Source: Acidiferrum sp963764675
GTDB lineage: Bacteria > Acidobacteriota > Terriglobia > Acidiferrales > UBA7541
Direction of reading: 5' to 3'
Length of the DNA stretch: 64,000 nt
NCBI GenBank assembly: GCA_963764675.1
Contig: CAVXTQ010000007.1
Coordinates: 186,001 to 250,000, forward strand
This document shows, piece by piece, positions 8,128-17,862 of the stretch. A program made the position numbers and the translations under genes. The notes beneath the pieces are model-generated. The model was not told the DNA's origin. It made no database searches and worked only from the letters and a program-made list of their open reading frames with translations. Each line of letters starts with the position of its first letter. The stretch's first letter is position 1.

Positions 8128-9237
8128 ATGAAAATTGTTTCCATCGTCGGGGCACGGCCTCAGTTCGTCAAGGCTGCTGCCGTCAGCCGTAAGCTACGGG
8201 AACGCCACCAAGAAATTCTGGTGCACACCGGGCAGCACTACGACTACGAGATGTCTGGCATTTTCTTCGATGGACTCGAGTTGCCTTCACCTGATGCAAA
8301 CCTCGGGGTTGGCTCGGGCTCGCATGGCGCGCAAACGGGAGCAATGCTCAGATCGATCGAGGAGGTGCTACTCGCCGAACGACCCGACTATCTACTTGTT
8401 TATGGCGACACGAACTCAACGCTGGCCGGAGCGCTGGCGGCATCCAAGCTATCCATTCCGATCGCTCACATGGAAGCGGGGCTACGAAGCTTTAACCGTC
8501 GCATGCCAGAGGAAATCAACCGCATCGTAACGGACCACTTATCGGATGTCCTGCTGTGCCCCAGCAATACGGCTGTCATCAATTTAGCGGATGAGGGTAT
8601 GTCGCGGAACGTCCATCTGGTCGGAGACGTAATGCTGGACGTTTTGAACTGGGCGAAGCAGCGCGCCAGTGCGAAGCAGTCAGAGACTCTGGGACAATTT
8701 GGACTATATGAGCGAGGTTATCTTCTGGCGACGGTACACCGCAGTGAAAATACCGACGACGCCACGCGACTGTCGTCCATCCTGGACGCATTCAACTTAG
8801 TCGATGAACCGGTTATTTTTCCGGTCCATCCACGTGCGCGACGCATCATCAACGACCTGGGCTTCGTGCCAAAGCCACATCTCAAGCTGGTCGATCCCGT
8901 GGGTTATTTGGACATGGTCGCGTTGCTGAGTTTTGCGCGGTTGGCTCTTACTGATTCTGGTGGGTTGCAGAAGGAAGCCTACTGGCTGGGTGTGCCGTGT
9001 CTCACTCTTCGCGGAGAGACCGAATGGATAGAGACGGTCGAGACGGGATGGAACGTCCTGGTGGGATCCGACTCAAAGAAAATTCTCGACGCTGTGTATT
9101 CGTATCGGCAACCCAACTCACGGCCGGAATTGTATGGGGACGGGCACGCAGCCGCTAGGTGCGTCGAACTTCTCGAAGCTGGGCCGGAAGTGGCGAGCAT
9201 CTCTAAGAGGGCTGAATATGCCAGCTGGAATCAATAG
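8128..9237 (+). CDS. wecB: Non-hydrolysing UDP-N-acetylglucosamine 2-epimerase family (WecB/WbpI-like)
   Basis: 369 residues from ATG 8128, which gives the canonical start MKIVSIVGARPQFVKAA. An upstream TTG at 8089 would add 13 unlikely residues. Family motifs visible: TGQHYDYEMS, VYGDTNST, HMEAGLRSFNRRMPEEINR, TVHRSENTD and TDSGGLQKEAYWLGVPCLTLR. It may act on UDP-GlcNAc or, as WbpI/WlbD, on the UDP-diacetamido-glucuronate produced by the three genes before it. The operon position favours the latter. It overlaps the next gene by 20 bases. Confidence 0.87.
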   Translation: MKIVSIVGARPQFVKAAAVSRKLRERHQEILVHTGQHYDYEMSGIFFDGLELPSPDANLGVGSGSHGAQTGAMLRSIEEVLLAERPDYLLVYGDTNSTLAGALAASKLSIPIAHMEAGLRSFNRRMPEEINRIVTDHLSDVLLCPSNTAVINLADEGMSRNVHLVGDVMLDVLNWAKQRASAKQSETLGQFGLYERGYLLATVHRSENTDDATRLSSILDAFNLVDEPVIFPVHPRARRIINDLGFVPKPHLKLVDPVGYLDMVALLSFARLALTDSGGLQKEAYWLGVPCLTLRGETEWIETVETGWNVLVGSDSKKILDAVYSYRQPNSRPELYGDGHAAARCVELLEAGPEVASISKRAEYASWNQ

Positions 9238-10896
9238 TTCGAAGATTAGAGTCGCTGTTGTCGGCGTTGGATACTGGGGCAAAAACCTCGTACGAAATTT
9301 CCGCGAACTCGGGGCTCTGGAAACTCTGTGCGATGCGGATAAGCGCGCTGAGGGAATTTGCCGGCAGGTCTATGAAGGAGTCGGTTCTGCCAGGAGTTCA
9401 GCGACGTGCTTGGCGATTCTTCGATTCACGCCGTGGCACTGGCGACACCTGCCGTGAGCCACTACGAAATGGCAAAAGCCGCGCTGGAGGCTGGAAAGGA
9501 TGTGCTAGTCGAAAAGCCGCTAGCGATCGACGTGAAGCAAGGCAGCGAACTCGTAAAGATTGCCGAGGCCAATCACCGCATACTCATGGTTGGGCATATT
9601 CTCCGATATCATCCCGCGATCCTGAAGCTTCAGCAGCTGATACAGAACGGCGCTCTTGGGAAAATAGATTATCTTTATTCCAATCGGCTGAACATCGGTA
9701 AAATACGTACTGAGGAAAATATCCTTTGGAGCTTTGCACCGCACGATATCTCGGTAATGTTGTCGCTTCTGAATGAAATGCCGACGCATGTCACCTGCCA
9801 GGGTGGCGCCTACCTGAATCGAGATGTTACAGACATCACGCTAAGCCACTTCGAATTCCAGAGCGGTGTGCAAGCCCATATCTTCGTTAGCTGGCTCCAT
9901 CCGATCAAGGAACAGCGACTGGTAGTGATTGGGTCGGAGAAGATGGCTGTCTTTGACGACACGGCAGAACATAAGCTCGTTCTGTACCCTCACGAGTCGA
10001 ATGGAAGAATCGAATCCCGACCGCAGTGAAGGCCAATGGCGAAGTCGTCCCGTTGGACGACCTGGAGCCGTTGCGGGAGGAATGCCGACACTTTCTTGAT
10101 TGTGTAGAATCTCGGCGTTCTCCAGTGAGCGACGGCCGAGAAGGTCTCCGAGTCTTGCGCATTTTGGATGCTTGCCAGCGTGCGCTCGTCGACGGAACTA
10201 TTGCTCTCGAGGCGCCCGCGAATGAGACGAAACAGGCAGAGCGGCCCTATTTCGTACATGATTCCGCTTTTGTCGACGAAGGGGCCGAAATTGGCCGTGG
10301 TACCAAGATCTGGCATTTCTCACATGTCATGAAGGGCGCCCGCATCGGCGAACGATGTGTCATCGGGCAAAACGTAAACGTCGATGGCGGCGCAACGCAT
10401 CGGAAACAATGTCAAGATTCAAAACAACGTCTCCGTGTACACAGGCGTTGTGATTGAGGACGACGTGTTCCTGGGACCGTCGTGCGTTCTAACAAACGTG
10501 ACGAACCCGAGGTCGCAAGTAAATCGCCACTCTTTGTACGAGACCACCCACCTCAAGCGCGGTTCCACAGTCGGTGCGAATGCGACGATTGTCTGCGGGG
10601 TCACCGTTGGGCGCTATGCATTCGTTGGCGCCGGCACGGTGGTCACCAAGGACGTACCCGACTTCGCGCTAGTCATCGGAAACCCCTCGCGCCAAGTGGG
10701 ATGGATGAGCCGTCACGGGCATCGGCTTGAAGCGCCAGATTCAAATGGGGTGATGTTTTGTCCGGAGAGTGGATACCGCTATCAGGAAATCGAGCCAGGC
10801 ATTCTGCGATGCCTTGATCTGGATGAAGACGCACCCTTGCCGGCGGCGCTAAGCAAGGGCATTAAGTCCTACCGAGAATTGAAAACAGGAGGCTAA
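9218..10896 (+). pseudogene. Fused Gfo/Idh/MocA oxidoreductase and hexapeptide acetyltransferase, broken by three frameshifts
   Basis: Read across frames this is one gene of about 558 codons: an oxidoreductase (AVVGVGYWGKNLVRNF, VEKPLAIDV) followed by a WbpD-type acetyltransferase (YFVHDSAFVDEGAEIG, GTVVTKDVPDFALVIGNP). The start ATG 9218 overlaps the epimerase. The frame breaks near 9382 (one base missing, before RFCQEFSDVL), near 9993 (one missing, after LVLYPH; the other frame gives RVEWKNRIP) and near 10392 (one extra, inside GQNVNVDGG/RIGNN). Each break is repaired by one base. It is a fused version of the two separate intact enzymes at 5305-6863. Either a decaying duplicate or base-calling errors. 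Confidence 0.8.
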
Positions 10897-10898
10897 GT

Positions 10899-12093
10899 AT
10901 GCAGGTGCCACTGCTCGATCTTAGGGCACAGTACGCGACGATCAAGGTGGAAGTGGAGGCCGCGATCGCGGATGTGATGGAAACTCAGCACTTCATCCTG
11001 GGACCGAAAGTGGAGCAGTGCGAGAGAGTCATTGCGCAGTATAGCGGATGCGCGCACGGAATTGGAGTTTCATCGGGCAGCGATGCGCTACTGGCTTGTC
11101 TGATGGCAGAGGGCATTGGCATCCGGTGACGAGGTCATCACCACTCCGTATACTTTTTTCGCGACTGTCGGAGCGATCTCTCGTGTGGGAGCCACCCCCA
11201 TCTTTGTTGATATCGATCCGGTGACCTATAACCTGGATGTATCCCAAATCGCCTCTAAGCTGACGTCGCGGACGCGCGCAATTATTCCGGTACATCTGTA
11301 TGGGCAGATGGCAGACATGGACGGTGTAATGCTTGTAGCCGAGCAGCACGGACTGGTTGTCATCGAGGACGCGGCACAGGCGATCGGTGCGGAGAGCAAA
11401 GGCCGAAGAGCTGGCTCGATAGGGCATTACGGATGCTTTTCGTTCTTTCCGTCCAAGAACCTCGGCGCGGCCGGCGATGGCGGGATGATCGTTACGAATG
11501 ACGCCCAAAGAGCGGAAAAGCTGAGATGCTTGCGTGCTCATGGCTCCAAACCAAAATATCACCACAAGATGGTGGGAGGTAATTTCCGGCTGGACGCGCT
11601 TCAGGCGGCTATCGTGTTGGCCAAACTGCCGCACCTCGATGAATGGACAGCCGCTCGCCAAAAGAATGCGAGAAGATATGACGAGCTTTTCTCAGAAGCA
11701 GGACTAATTGCTGCCGACGGCTGGCCGCGGGTCGTTTTGCCTAGCGTCATTACGAACCGGCACATCTTCAATCAATTCGTGATTCGGGTTTCCAGTCGCG
11801 ATGAGCTGCAGGCTGCCCTGCACCGGCAAGGGATTGGCACGGAAGTGTACTACCCAATCCCGATGCATCTCCAAGAGTGCTTTGCCGACCTGGGTCACGG
11901 CGTCGGTGCTTTTCCGGAAAGCGAGCGCGCAGCCAAACAGACGCTCGCGATTCCTGTCAGCCCGGAGGTGTCAGACTTGCAGATTCGCTATGTCGTGAAG
12001 TCGATTCGCGATTTCGTCACTACAGACTCCGTAGCCGAGGGTGGTTTCAACTGGACAGCGGCTCAGGGCGTTGCCCTTCAGCCTCGGGGTTGA
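10899..12093 (+). pseudogene. DegT-type PLP aminotransferase, broken by one frameshift
   Basis: Second sugar aminotransferase of the locus, about 398 codons. The first 76 codons (VPLLDLRAQYATIK ... SSGSDALLACLMAEGIG) run into a stop at 11127-11129. The rest continues in another frame from about 11116 (SGDEVITTPYTFFATVGAISRVGATP, then VIEDAAQAIGA and FFPSKNLGAAGDGGM with the PLP Lys). Removing one base near 11118 gives the family sequence GIGSGDEVITTP. It starts two bases after the broken fusion gene, and would be its partner as the 3-aminotransferase. If the shift is real, the product is dead. Confidence 0.8.
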
Positions 12094-12097
12094 GCCG

Positions 12098-13807
12098 GTG
12101 ATCGGAGTCATCGCAAAGAAGGGGCAGGCGGAAGCGGTCGAAGAATTCTTCCAACTGTTCAAAACTCCGTGGGAATACTGGAAGCCCGATCGAAGGTACG
12201 ACGTTGTCATCGCGACCGTCGACGATCTGCCAACTGTTGACGCCAAGCTGCTGCTTCTTTGTGGAGCCGAGACGAAAAGCCTTGACGCCCGAAGCGGTAT
12301 CACCGTGCGTACTCGGCATAAGGGAGGACTCATAGACAATTGTGGAACCTCGCTGCCTATCTACGGCGAGTGCGCCACATTCGAGGAGAGCAGAGCAGCT
12401 GTTCCGTGCCTGGCCGGGGCAACAGGAATGGCAGGCATGCGGTATGTTGTCGTTGAAGCCGATACGATCGTCGTACGACTCGGCTATGACCTGTTTAAGG
12501 AAATCCACATCCTCTTGTCGGTCGGGCAACCAGCTGAATACGCACATATTTCGACACTTGACATTCACATTGGGATGTTAAGGAACTGGATCGTAAGTGA
12601 AGGAATTCCGCTTCTGGAGATCCCCCCTTCCCCGGCAGGCTATAGCTTTGCGGTTTGTTTGACCCACGACATCGATTTCGTAGGAATACGAGAGCACAAG
12701 TTGGACCACACGATGTGGGGCTTTCTTTACCGCTCAACGGTCGGTGCGGTTCGAAACTTCTTTCGGCAGCGTATTTCGCTGCGCAATCTCATTGCGAGCT
12801 GGCGGGCGGCTGCATCTCTACCGTTCGTTTACTTGGGGTGGGCTAGGGACTTCTGGATTCCATTCGAGTGGTATTTGCGGGTCGAGAAGGGCTTGCCGGC
12901 GACTTATTTCTTGATTCCATTCAAGGGCCGCAAAGGAGACAAAGTGCCTGGCAAGCGCCCCGGACGTCGTGCGACGGCCTACGACGTGAGGGATATTCAA
13001 CAATGGACTAGGATTCTTCGAAAAGACGGTTGTGAAATAGGCGTCCACGGGATCGATGCGTGGCACGATTCCGAGAGTGGCCAGACTGAGCGCAACAGAG
13101 TCGGTGAATTTGCGTGTGCACCGATTTCGGGCATTCGGATGCACTGGCTGCTGCAGGATGACCATACTGGGGTCGTTCTAGAACGCGCCGGATATCAATA
13201 CGACTCCAGCGCTGGGTACAATGAGACAGCCGGGTACCGCAACGGGACCACACAAGTATTCCGTCGGCCGGGACTCAAAAAACTTCTGGAGTTGCCGATG
13301 CACGTTCAGGACGGCGCTCTGTTCTTTCCTCACAATCTCGATTTGTCTCAACAGGAAGCCGAAATGCTCTGCAAGAAGTTGATCGAGAACACACGCATTT
13401 TTGGAGGTGTCCTGACACTGCTTTGGCACGATCGGAGTCATGCTCCCGAGCGTTTTTGGGGTGAGTCTTACGTCAGTTTGATTCAAGAACTCAAGGCTGT
13501 CGACGCGTGGTTTGCAACCGGATCGCAAGCCGTCCACTGGTTTCAAAGACGGCGTGAAGTGCGCTTCGAGTGCATCGAGAACTCTGACCGTGTGCGCGTT
13601 TTGCCCGGCCCGAGCGAAGAAGAGTCGCCGGACTTTTGCTTGAGGGTCCACGAGCCAATCAGCAAGCGCGGCCCACAGGACTCTTTCTGTGCAGCGAGCA
13701 TGTTCAGCGATATCCGATGCAATGCCGACACTCTCGTCGAGCTGAATCCCGTGCATCCCGATCCTACTGACTTCCGAATCGGAATCTCCACGGTTGAGAC
13801 GTGCTAA
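12098..13807 (+). CDS. Polysaccharide-deacetylase-like (NodB fold) protein
   Basis: 569 residues from GTG 12098, chosen because the protein then begins VIGVIAKKGQ just after the preceding stop; a longer frame from 12041 overlaps the aminotransferase. The middle holds NodB-like landmarks: CLTHDIDF (a DD/HD-like metal site), GCEIGVHGIDAWHD and, near the end, LLWHDRSHAPERFWG. The N-terminal 200 residues match nothing I know. It may remove acetyl groups from the glycan or a lipid-linked intermediate. Strict metal ligands cannot be assigned by eye. Confidence 0.72.
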   Translation: MIGVIAKKGQAEAVEEFFQLFKTPWEYWKPDRRYDVVIATVDDLPTVDAKLLLLCGAETKSLDARSGITVRTRHKGGLIDNCGTSLPIYGECATFEESRAAVPCLAGATGMAGMRYVVVEADTIVVRLGYDLFKEIHILLSVGQPAEYAHISTLDIHIGMLRNWIVSEGIPLLEIPPSPAGYSFAVCLTHDIDFVGIREHKLDHTMWGFLYRSTVGAVRNFFRQRISLRNLIASWRAAASLPFVYLGWARDFWIPFEWYLRVEKGLPATYFLIPFKGRKGDKVPGKRPGRRATAYDVRDIQQWTRILRKDGCEIGVHGIDAWHDSESGQTERNRVGEFACAPISGIRMHWLLQDDHTGVVLERAGYQYDSSAGYNETAGYRNGTTQVFRRPGLKKLLELPMHVQDGALFFPHNLDLSQQEAEMLCKKLIENTRIFGGVLTLLWHDRSHAPERFWGESYVSLIQELKAVDAWFATGSQAVHWFQRRREVRFECIENSDRVRVLPGPSEEESPDFCLRVHEPISKRGPQDSFCAASMFSDIRCNADTLVELNPVHPDPTDFRIGISTVETC

Positions 13808-15024
13808 TGAAGGCTGTCTGCATTCTGGTCCAAAATGTTTACGACGTGGATCCTAGGGTCCGGCGAAAAGCCGAGGCATTGGTGTCTGCCGGATACTCCG
13901 TTGACGTTCTGGCGCTGGCACCGGCTTCCGGGCAGAAGGCATACACGCTCAACGGTGTGAACGTCTATACCCTCTCCCTAAACAAGCACCGAGGGTCGCT
14001 AGCCCGATATTTGTACGAGTACATTATCTTCCTCTTGTGGGCTGCAGTTCGCTTGCTGCTAATGATGCAGAGGAGGCGTTATGCCATCGTCGATGTCAAC
14101 ACGTTGCCGGACTTTCTGATCTTCGCGGCGTTTCCGGCGAGGTGCATGGGCGCAAAGCTCGTTCTGGACATGCATGAGGTGACGCCAGAGTTTTACATGT
14201 CCAAGTACGGCGTTTCGGCGGACACATGGTTGATACGAATCCTCGCGTATCTGGAAAGAATCAGTTTCAATTTTGCCGATCGTGTAGTAACGATCAACGA
14301 GCCCATCCGGGATCTTCTCATCACGCGTGGCCTCAATCCGTCAAAATGCACTGTCATCATGAACTCCGCGGATTCAGAGCGGTTCTCGGACGCGGCCGCG
14401 GTAGCTCAGTCTGACGGATTCAGAATGATTTACCACGGGACGCTCACGCGCATCTACGGACTCGACATCGCGATCGAGGCATTCGCCCTGGCACAGGAGG
14501 ACATGCCTGGTGCAGCACTTTGGATCCTCGGATCTGGACCCGAGACGGACGCCCTGGAAAGGCTCACGGCGAAGTTGGGGTTGGGCTCCAGAGTTAAGCT
14601 AGTCGGGCAAGTACCCTCGCGAGAAATTCCCTCCTGGCTAGGCAAGTCTGATGTGGGAGTCTTGCCTATCCGGCGTGATGTGTTTCTAGACCTGGCTTTT
14701 CCTAACAAGCTCTCGGAGTTCATCGTCACGCGCAAGCCGGTGCTTGTATCCCGGCTGAAGGCCATTGAGCACTATTTCAGCGACGAGGCTGTCGCCTATT
14801 TTGAGCCGAATGATCCTGCGGACTTGGCGCGGCAAATGGTTCGACTCTACAGGGATCACGATCTGCGAGAACGGCTTGCTGACAGGGCCGTCGAGGAGTA
14901 TTTCCCCATCCGCTGGCAACTCATGAAGCAGCGGTATTTGGATGTGGTGGGCGATTTGGCGGGGACCCCATATGTCGCTCCTCAAGCAACGGACCTCGGC
15001 GAAGCGAGAACTGCAGAGAGATAA
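13807..15024 (+). CDS. GT4-type glycosyltransferase
   Basis: 405 residues from ATG 13807, which overlaps the previous TAA (TAATG). Two in-frame codons further upstream (GTG 13801) are possible. The protein has a GT-B layout: DPRVRRKAEALVSAGYSVDVLAL at the N-terminus, LDMHEVTPEF in the middle and a GT4 domain (IYHGTLTRIYGLDIAIEAF, LVGQVPSREIPSWLGKSDVGVLPI, FPNKLSEFIVTRKPVL). It probably adds one sugar to the lipid-linked repeat unit on the cytoplasmic face. Donor and linkage are not predictable. Confidence 0.85.
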   Translation: MKAVCILVQNVYDVDPRVRRKAEALVSAGYSVDVLALAPASGQKAYTLNGVNVYTLSLNKHRGSLARYLYEYIIFLLWAAVRLLLMMQRRRYAIVDVNTLPDFLIFAAFPARCMGAKLVLDMHEVTPEFYMSKYGVSADTWLIRILAYLERISFNFADRVVTINEPIRDLLITRGLNPSKCTVIMNSADSERFSDAAAVAQSDGFRMIYHGTLTRIYGLDIAIEAFALAQEDMPGAALWILGSGPETDALERLTAKLGLGSRVKLVGQVPSREIPSWLGKSDVGVLPIRRDVFLDLAFPNKLSEFIVTRKPVLVSRLKAIEHYFSDEAVAYFEPNDPADLARQMVRLYRDHDLRERLADRAVEEYFPIRWQLMKQRYLDVVGDLAGTPYVAPQATDLGEARTAER

Positions 15025-15121
15025 GCAAGAGCCTCAATCTTCAGCGGGCGACATCGCAGCTCGCCGGTGCCAGCACCAATATGAGCAAAGGACCTGAAGC
15101 TACTGTCGCAGGAGTGCCCGA

Positions 15122-16933
15122 ATGTCTTCGCCAACGAGCGATGTGGTTGTTCTTTGCTGGAATGAGCCGACAACTTCCGACCAAAGGGCGCACAAGATCG
15201 CAACGTTTCTAGGCGCGAAAGCAACCTTCGTCTCTCTCTCGCCGATCTTGGGAGATGCAACGTCAATTCGGGAACTCGTAGGCAAATGTGTTTGTTTGGT
15301 TGTCGAAGCGGAAACCCTGGCAAGGGCGGCTGACGCGACGGCAGCAGGAACAGACGTAGCAGACTTCCTGACCGATCTGGCACTTCACATTTTCACTCAT
15401 GGTTTTCAGCCGACGGACCGGCATTGCCGCCTATTGAAGCACATATCGGAAGGGAGCCTGCTTGCAGCTGAGGTTCTGACTGGCCAGGAAGTCAAATTTC
15501 GAGTCGCAGACGGCCAACGCCAGTGGTGCGGTCCATTTACGGGGCTTTCTGTAGGAACCGGGCAATCGTCCGGGGAACTGGTATTCCTTGGCGGAACGGA
15601 GCATCCCAAAGCCGAGGTCATGATTCAAGCCGGCGGTCGGCCTTTTCTTGTTCGAATGCAAAAAGGCCAAGCCAAGGTTTTCTTTTCAGGTTCCAGTGAG
15701 CTAGCTGATTTGGACGAAGGTGTAAGTCGGGAGTCGCACCCATCATCTTGGTTTTCCAAGCTTTTGCCGTTGCTGATGTTCCTGCGGGGGGCTTTGGGAA
15801 ACCGGGTATGGCACAACGATCGCCCGCAAGCCTGCTTCATCGTCGACGATCCCTTGCTGACAGGTCGCTATGGATTCTTGAACCACAAGAGCCTGTTGGA
15901 GAGGATGAATAAAGGGAGGTTTTCTGCCTGCATTGCATTTATCCCTTGGAATTATCGGAGGTCAAGTAACCAGGTTGCCGCTCTAATATCGTCGCAATAC
16001 AACTTACCCTATTTGTGTATTCACGGCTGCGATCATACCGAAGGAGAGTTTGCGAGCATCGACGGTGACGCCCTCCGCGGCAAAGCCCAGTTGGCGCTTG
16101 AGCGAATGCGAACGCATGAGCAGGTGTCAGGAGTCTCTTTCGATGATGTCATGGTTTTTCCCCAAGGGCTTTTCTCCGTTGAAGCAATGACGGCTTTGGA
16201 AGCGACGGGCTATCTGGCCGCTGTCAACAGCCACGTCTTCCCGTCGACCACCGGGAAAGGCATTCTGCTTCGTGACCTGCTTGAGGCGGCGGTCACCGTG
16301 TATAGCGACATGCCGCTCTTTGGCCGTCGCTACCCGGACGATGTAGCGGGCTTTGCGTTTGATCTCTTCATGGGAAAGCCAGCGTTGGCTGTGGAACACC
16401 ACAGTTACTTTAGAAACGGCTACGAACCGCTGGAGGCCTTTGTTGAGCAACTGAACAGTTTGGACGGGCGTTTGCAATGGGAAAGCCTCGGGACCATTTG
16501 TTCCGGAGCCCACCTGATCAGAGCTGATGGCGATAGTGCGTTATGGATACGCTTCTATACAAATCGTTTTTCATTCCAAAACACTGACACCCAATCCAAA
16601 CGATGCACTTTTGTTCGGCGTCAAAAGTCGCCTGGGAAGGCCACCTGTGTGACGGTTGATGGGCTTAGCTGGTCCGCTGAGCAAGTAGATGGACACGTGG
16701 AGATACGCAAGTCTTTGGATCCGGGCCAGGTCGTCGAGATTTACGTGTCAGACGGAACCGACAATTTGTTCAACACGGTTTGGAAGCCTACGAGCATTCA
16801 CAACGCAAAAGTTTTCGTGCGCCGACTTCTTTGCGAGTTCCGTGACAATTGGGTCGGTACCAACGCGGCCTTGAATGCGATTTACTCGGCGTTGCGAAAT
16901 ATGATTCGTGGCGCGGAACGTGCCCGATACTAG
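15122..16933 (+). CDS. Unknown 603-residue protein with NodB-like core
   Basis: I do not recognise the full-length family. The middle third (about residues 235-420) looks like a polysaccharide-deacetylase/TIM-barrel fold: ACFIVDDPLL, ACIAFIPWNYRRS, LCIHGCDHTEGEF, VMVFPQGLFSVEAMTALEATGYLAAVN. The terminal 130 residues look like a beta-sandwich. No signal peptide or membrane segment is seen. A purine-rich CAGGAG stretch precedes ATG 15122. It sits between two glycosyltransferases and after another NodB-like gene, so a glycan-modifying role is likely but unproven. Confidence 0.6.
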   Translation: MSSPTSDVVVLCWNEPTTSDQRAHKIATFLGAKATFVSLSPILGDATSIRELVGKCVCLVVEAETLARAADATAAGTDVADFLTDLALHIFTHGFQPTDRHCRLLKHISEGSLLAAEVLTGQEVKFRVADGQRQWCGPFTGLSVGTGQSSGELVFLGGTEHPKAEVMIQAGGRPFLVRMQKGQAKVFFSGSSELADLDEGVSRESHPSSWFSKLLPLLMFLRGALGNRVWHNDRPQACFIVDDPLLTGRYGFLNHKSLLERMNKGRFSACIAFIPWNYRRSSNQVAALISSQYNLPYLCIHGCDHTEGEFASIDGDALRGKAQLALERMRTHEQVSGVSFDDVMVFPQGLFSVEAMTALEATGYLAAVNSHVFPSTTGKGILLRDLLEAAVTVYSDMPLFGRRYPDDVAGFAFDLFMGKPALAVEHHSYFRNGYEPLEAFVEQLNSLDGRLQWESLGTICSGAHLIRADGDSALWIRFYTNRFSFQNTDTQSKRCTFVRRQKSPGKATCVTVDGLSWSAEQVDGHVEIRKSLDPGQVVEIYVSDGTDNLFNTVWKPTSIHNAKVFVRRLLCEFRDNWVGTNAALNAIYSALRNMIRGAERARY

Positions 16934-16962
16934 CCACCCGCAATAACAACGAAACCATCCCC

Positions 16963-17862
16963 ATGAGACTCCCGACTTACGTGCTCGTGACGCCTGCACG
17001 AAATGAAGCCGCTTTTATAGGGCGAACGATTGAGTCAGTCATCGCACAAACGGTATTGCCTTTGAAATGGGTGATCGTCAGTGACGGCTCTACGGATGCC
17101 ACAAACGCAATTGTGAGCAGGTTTGCGGCCGAGCATGACTGGATTGAATTGGTTACGTTGCCCCCGCGAGCGCACCGAAACTTTGCGGGCAAAGTGGCGG
17201 CGTTCAATGTCGGGCAGGCTAGGTTCGAGAACTTGACCTACGACGCGATTGCCAATCTGGATGCCGATGTTTCTTTCGATCCCGATTACTTTTCGTTCCT
17301 GCTTCAGAGGTTTGCTGACGATCCCCAACTGGGATTGGTCGGGACACCGTATCGGGACCCACTGAACCAGCCGTATGACTACCGATTTGTCAGCAGGGAG
17401 CACGTAACCGGTCCGTGTCAGCTGTTTCGGCGCGAATGTTTTGCCGCTATCGGCGGGTACATGCCGGTGAAGGCGGGCGCCGTAGATCGCATCGCGGACA
17501 TCGCAGCGAGGATGAAGGGTTGGAAGACAAGAACGTTCACGGAAAAGATGTACCTGCATCATCGGCACACAGGAACGGCCGAGCAAAGCTTGCTGACGTC
17601 CATGTTTAGGGATGGTGGCAAGGACTATTCTGTTGGTACTTCACCGATTTGGGAAGTGTGCAGAACCGCCTATCAGATGACTAAGAGGCCTCTATTCTTC
17701 GGGGGGCTGATGCTCGGGATCGGCTATGTTTGGGCAGCGATCAACAGGGTCGAGAGGCCGGTACCCAGTGAAATGGTCGAATTCTGTAGGCGCGAACAGA
17801 TGCAGCGGTTGAAGGCATTCTTGTCTGACAGGACGATTTTGCCCCAGGGTGCACGCAAATGA
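16963..17862 (+). CDS. GT2 family glycosyltransferase
   Basis: 299 residues from ATG 16963 (MRLPTYVLVTPARNEA). A longer frame runs back into the previous gene. The GT-A fold is clear: PARNEAAFIGRTIESV, VIVSDGSTDATNAIV, a DxD-type motif (NLDADVSFD) and GPCQLFRRECFAAIGGYMPVKAG as acceptor region. No membrane segments are obvious apart from a weak hydrophobic patch near residue 250. It would use an NDP-sugar to extend the repeat unit. Its stop overlaps the next start (ATGA). Confidence 0.88.
   Translation: MRLPTYVLVTPARNEAAFIGRTIESVIAQTVLPLKWVIVSDGSTDATNAIVSRFAAEHDWIELVTLPPRAHRNFAGKVAAFNVGQARFENLTYDAIANLDADVSFDPDYFSFLLQRFADDPQLGLVGTPYRDPLNQPYDYRFVSREHVTGPCQLFRRECFAAIGGYMPVKAGAVDRIADIAARMKGWKTRTFTEKMYLHHRHTGTAEQSLLTSMFRDGGKDYSVGTSPIWEVCRTAYQMTKRPLFFGGLMLGIGYVWAAINRVERPVPSEMVEFCRREQMQRLKAFLSDRTILPQGARK

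Noticed and set aside
11029..11661. A 210-codon minus-strand frame opposite the broken aminotransferase
   Set aside because: The + strand frame contains the PLP-binding motif; the antisense frame has no domain.
12041..12097. Earlier start for the deacetylase-like protein at 12041
   Set aside because: It would overlap the aminotransferase by 53 bases and adds residues without conservation; GTG 12098 fits better.
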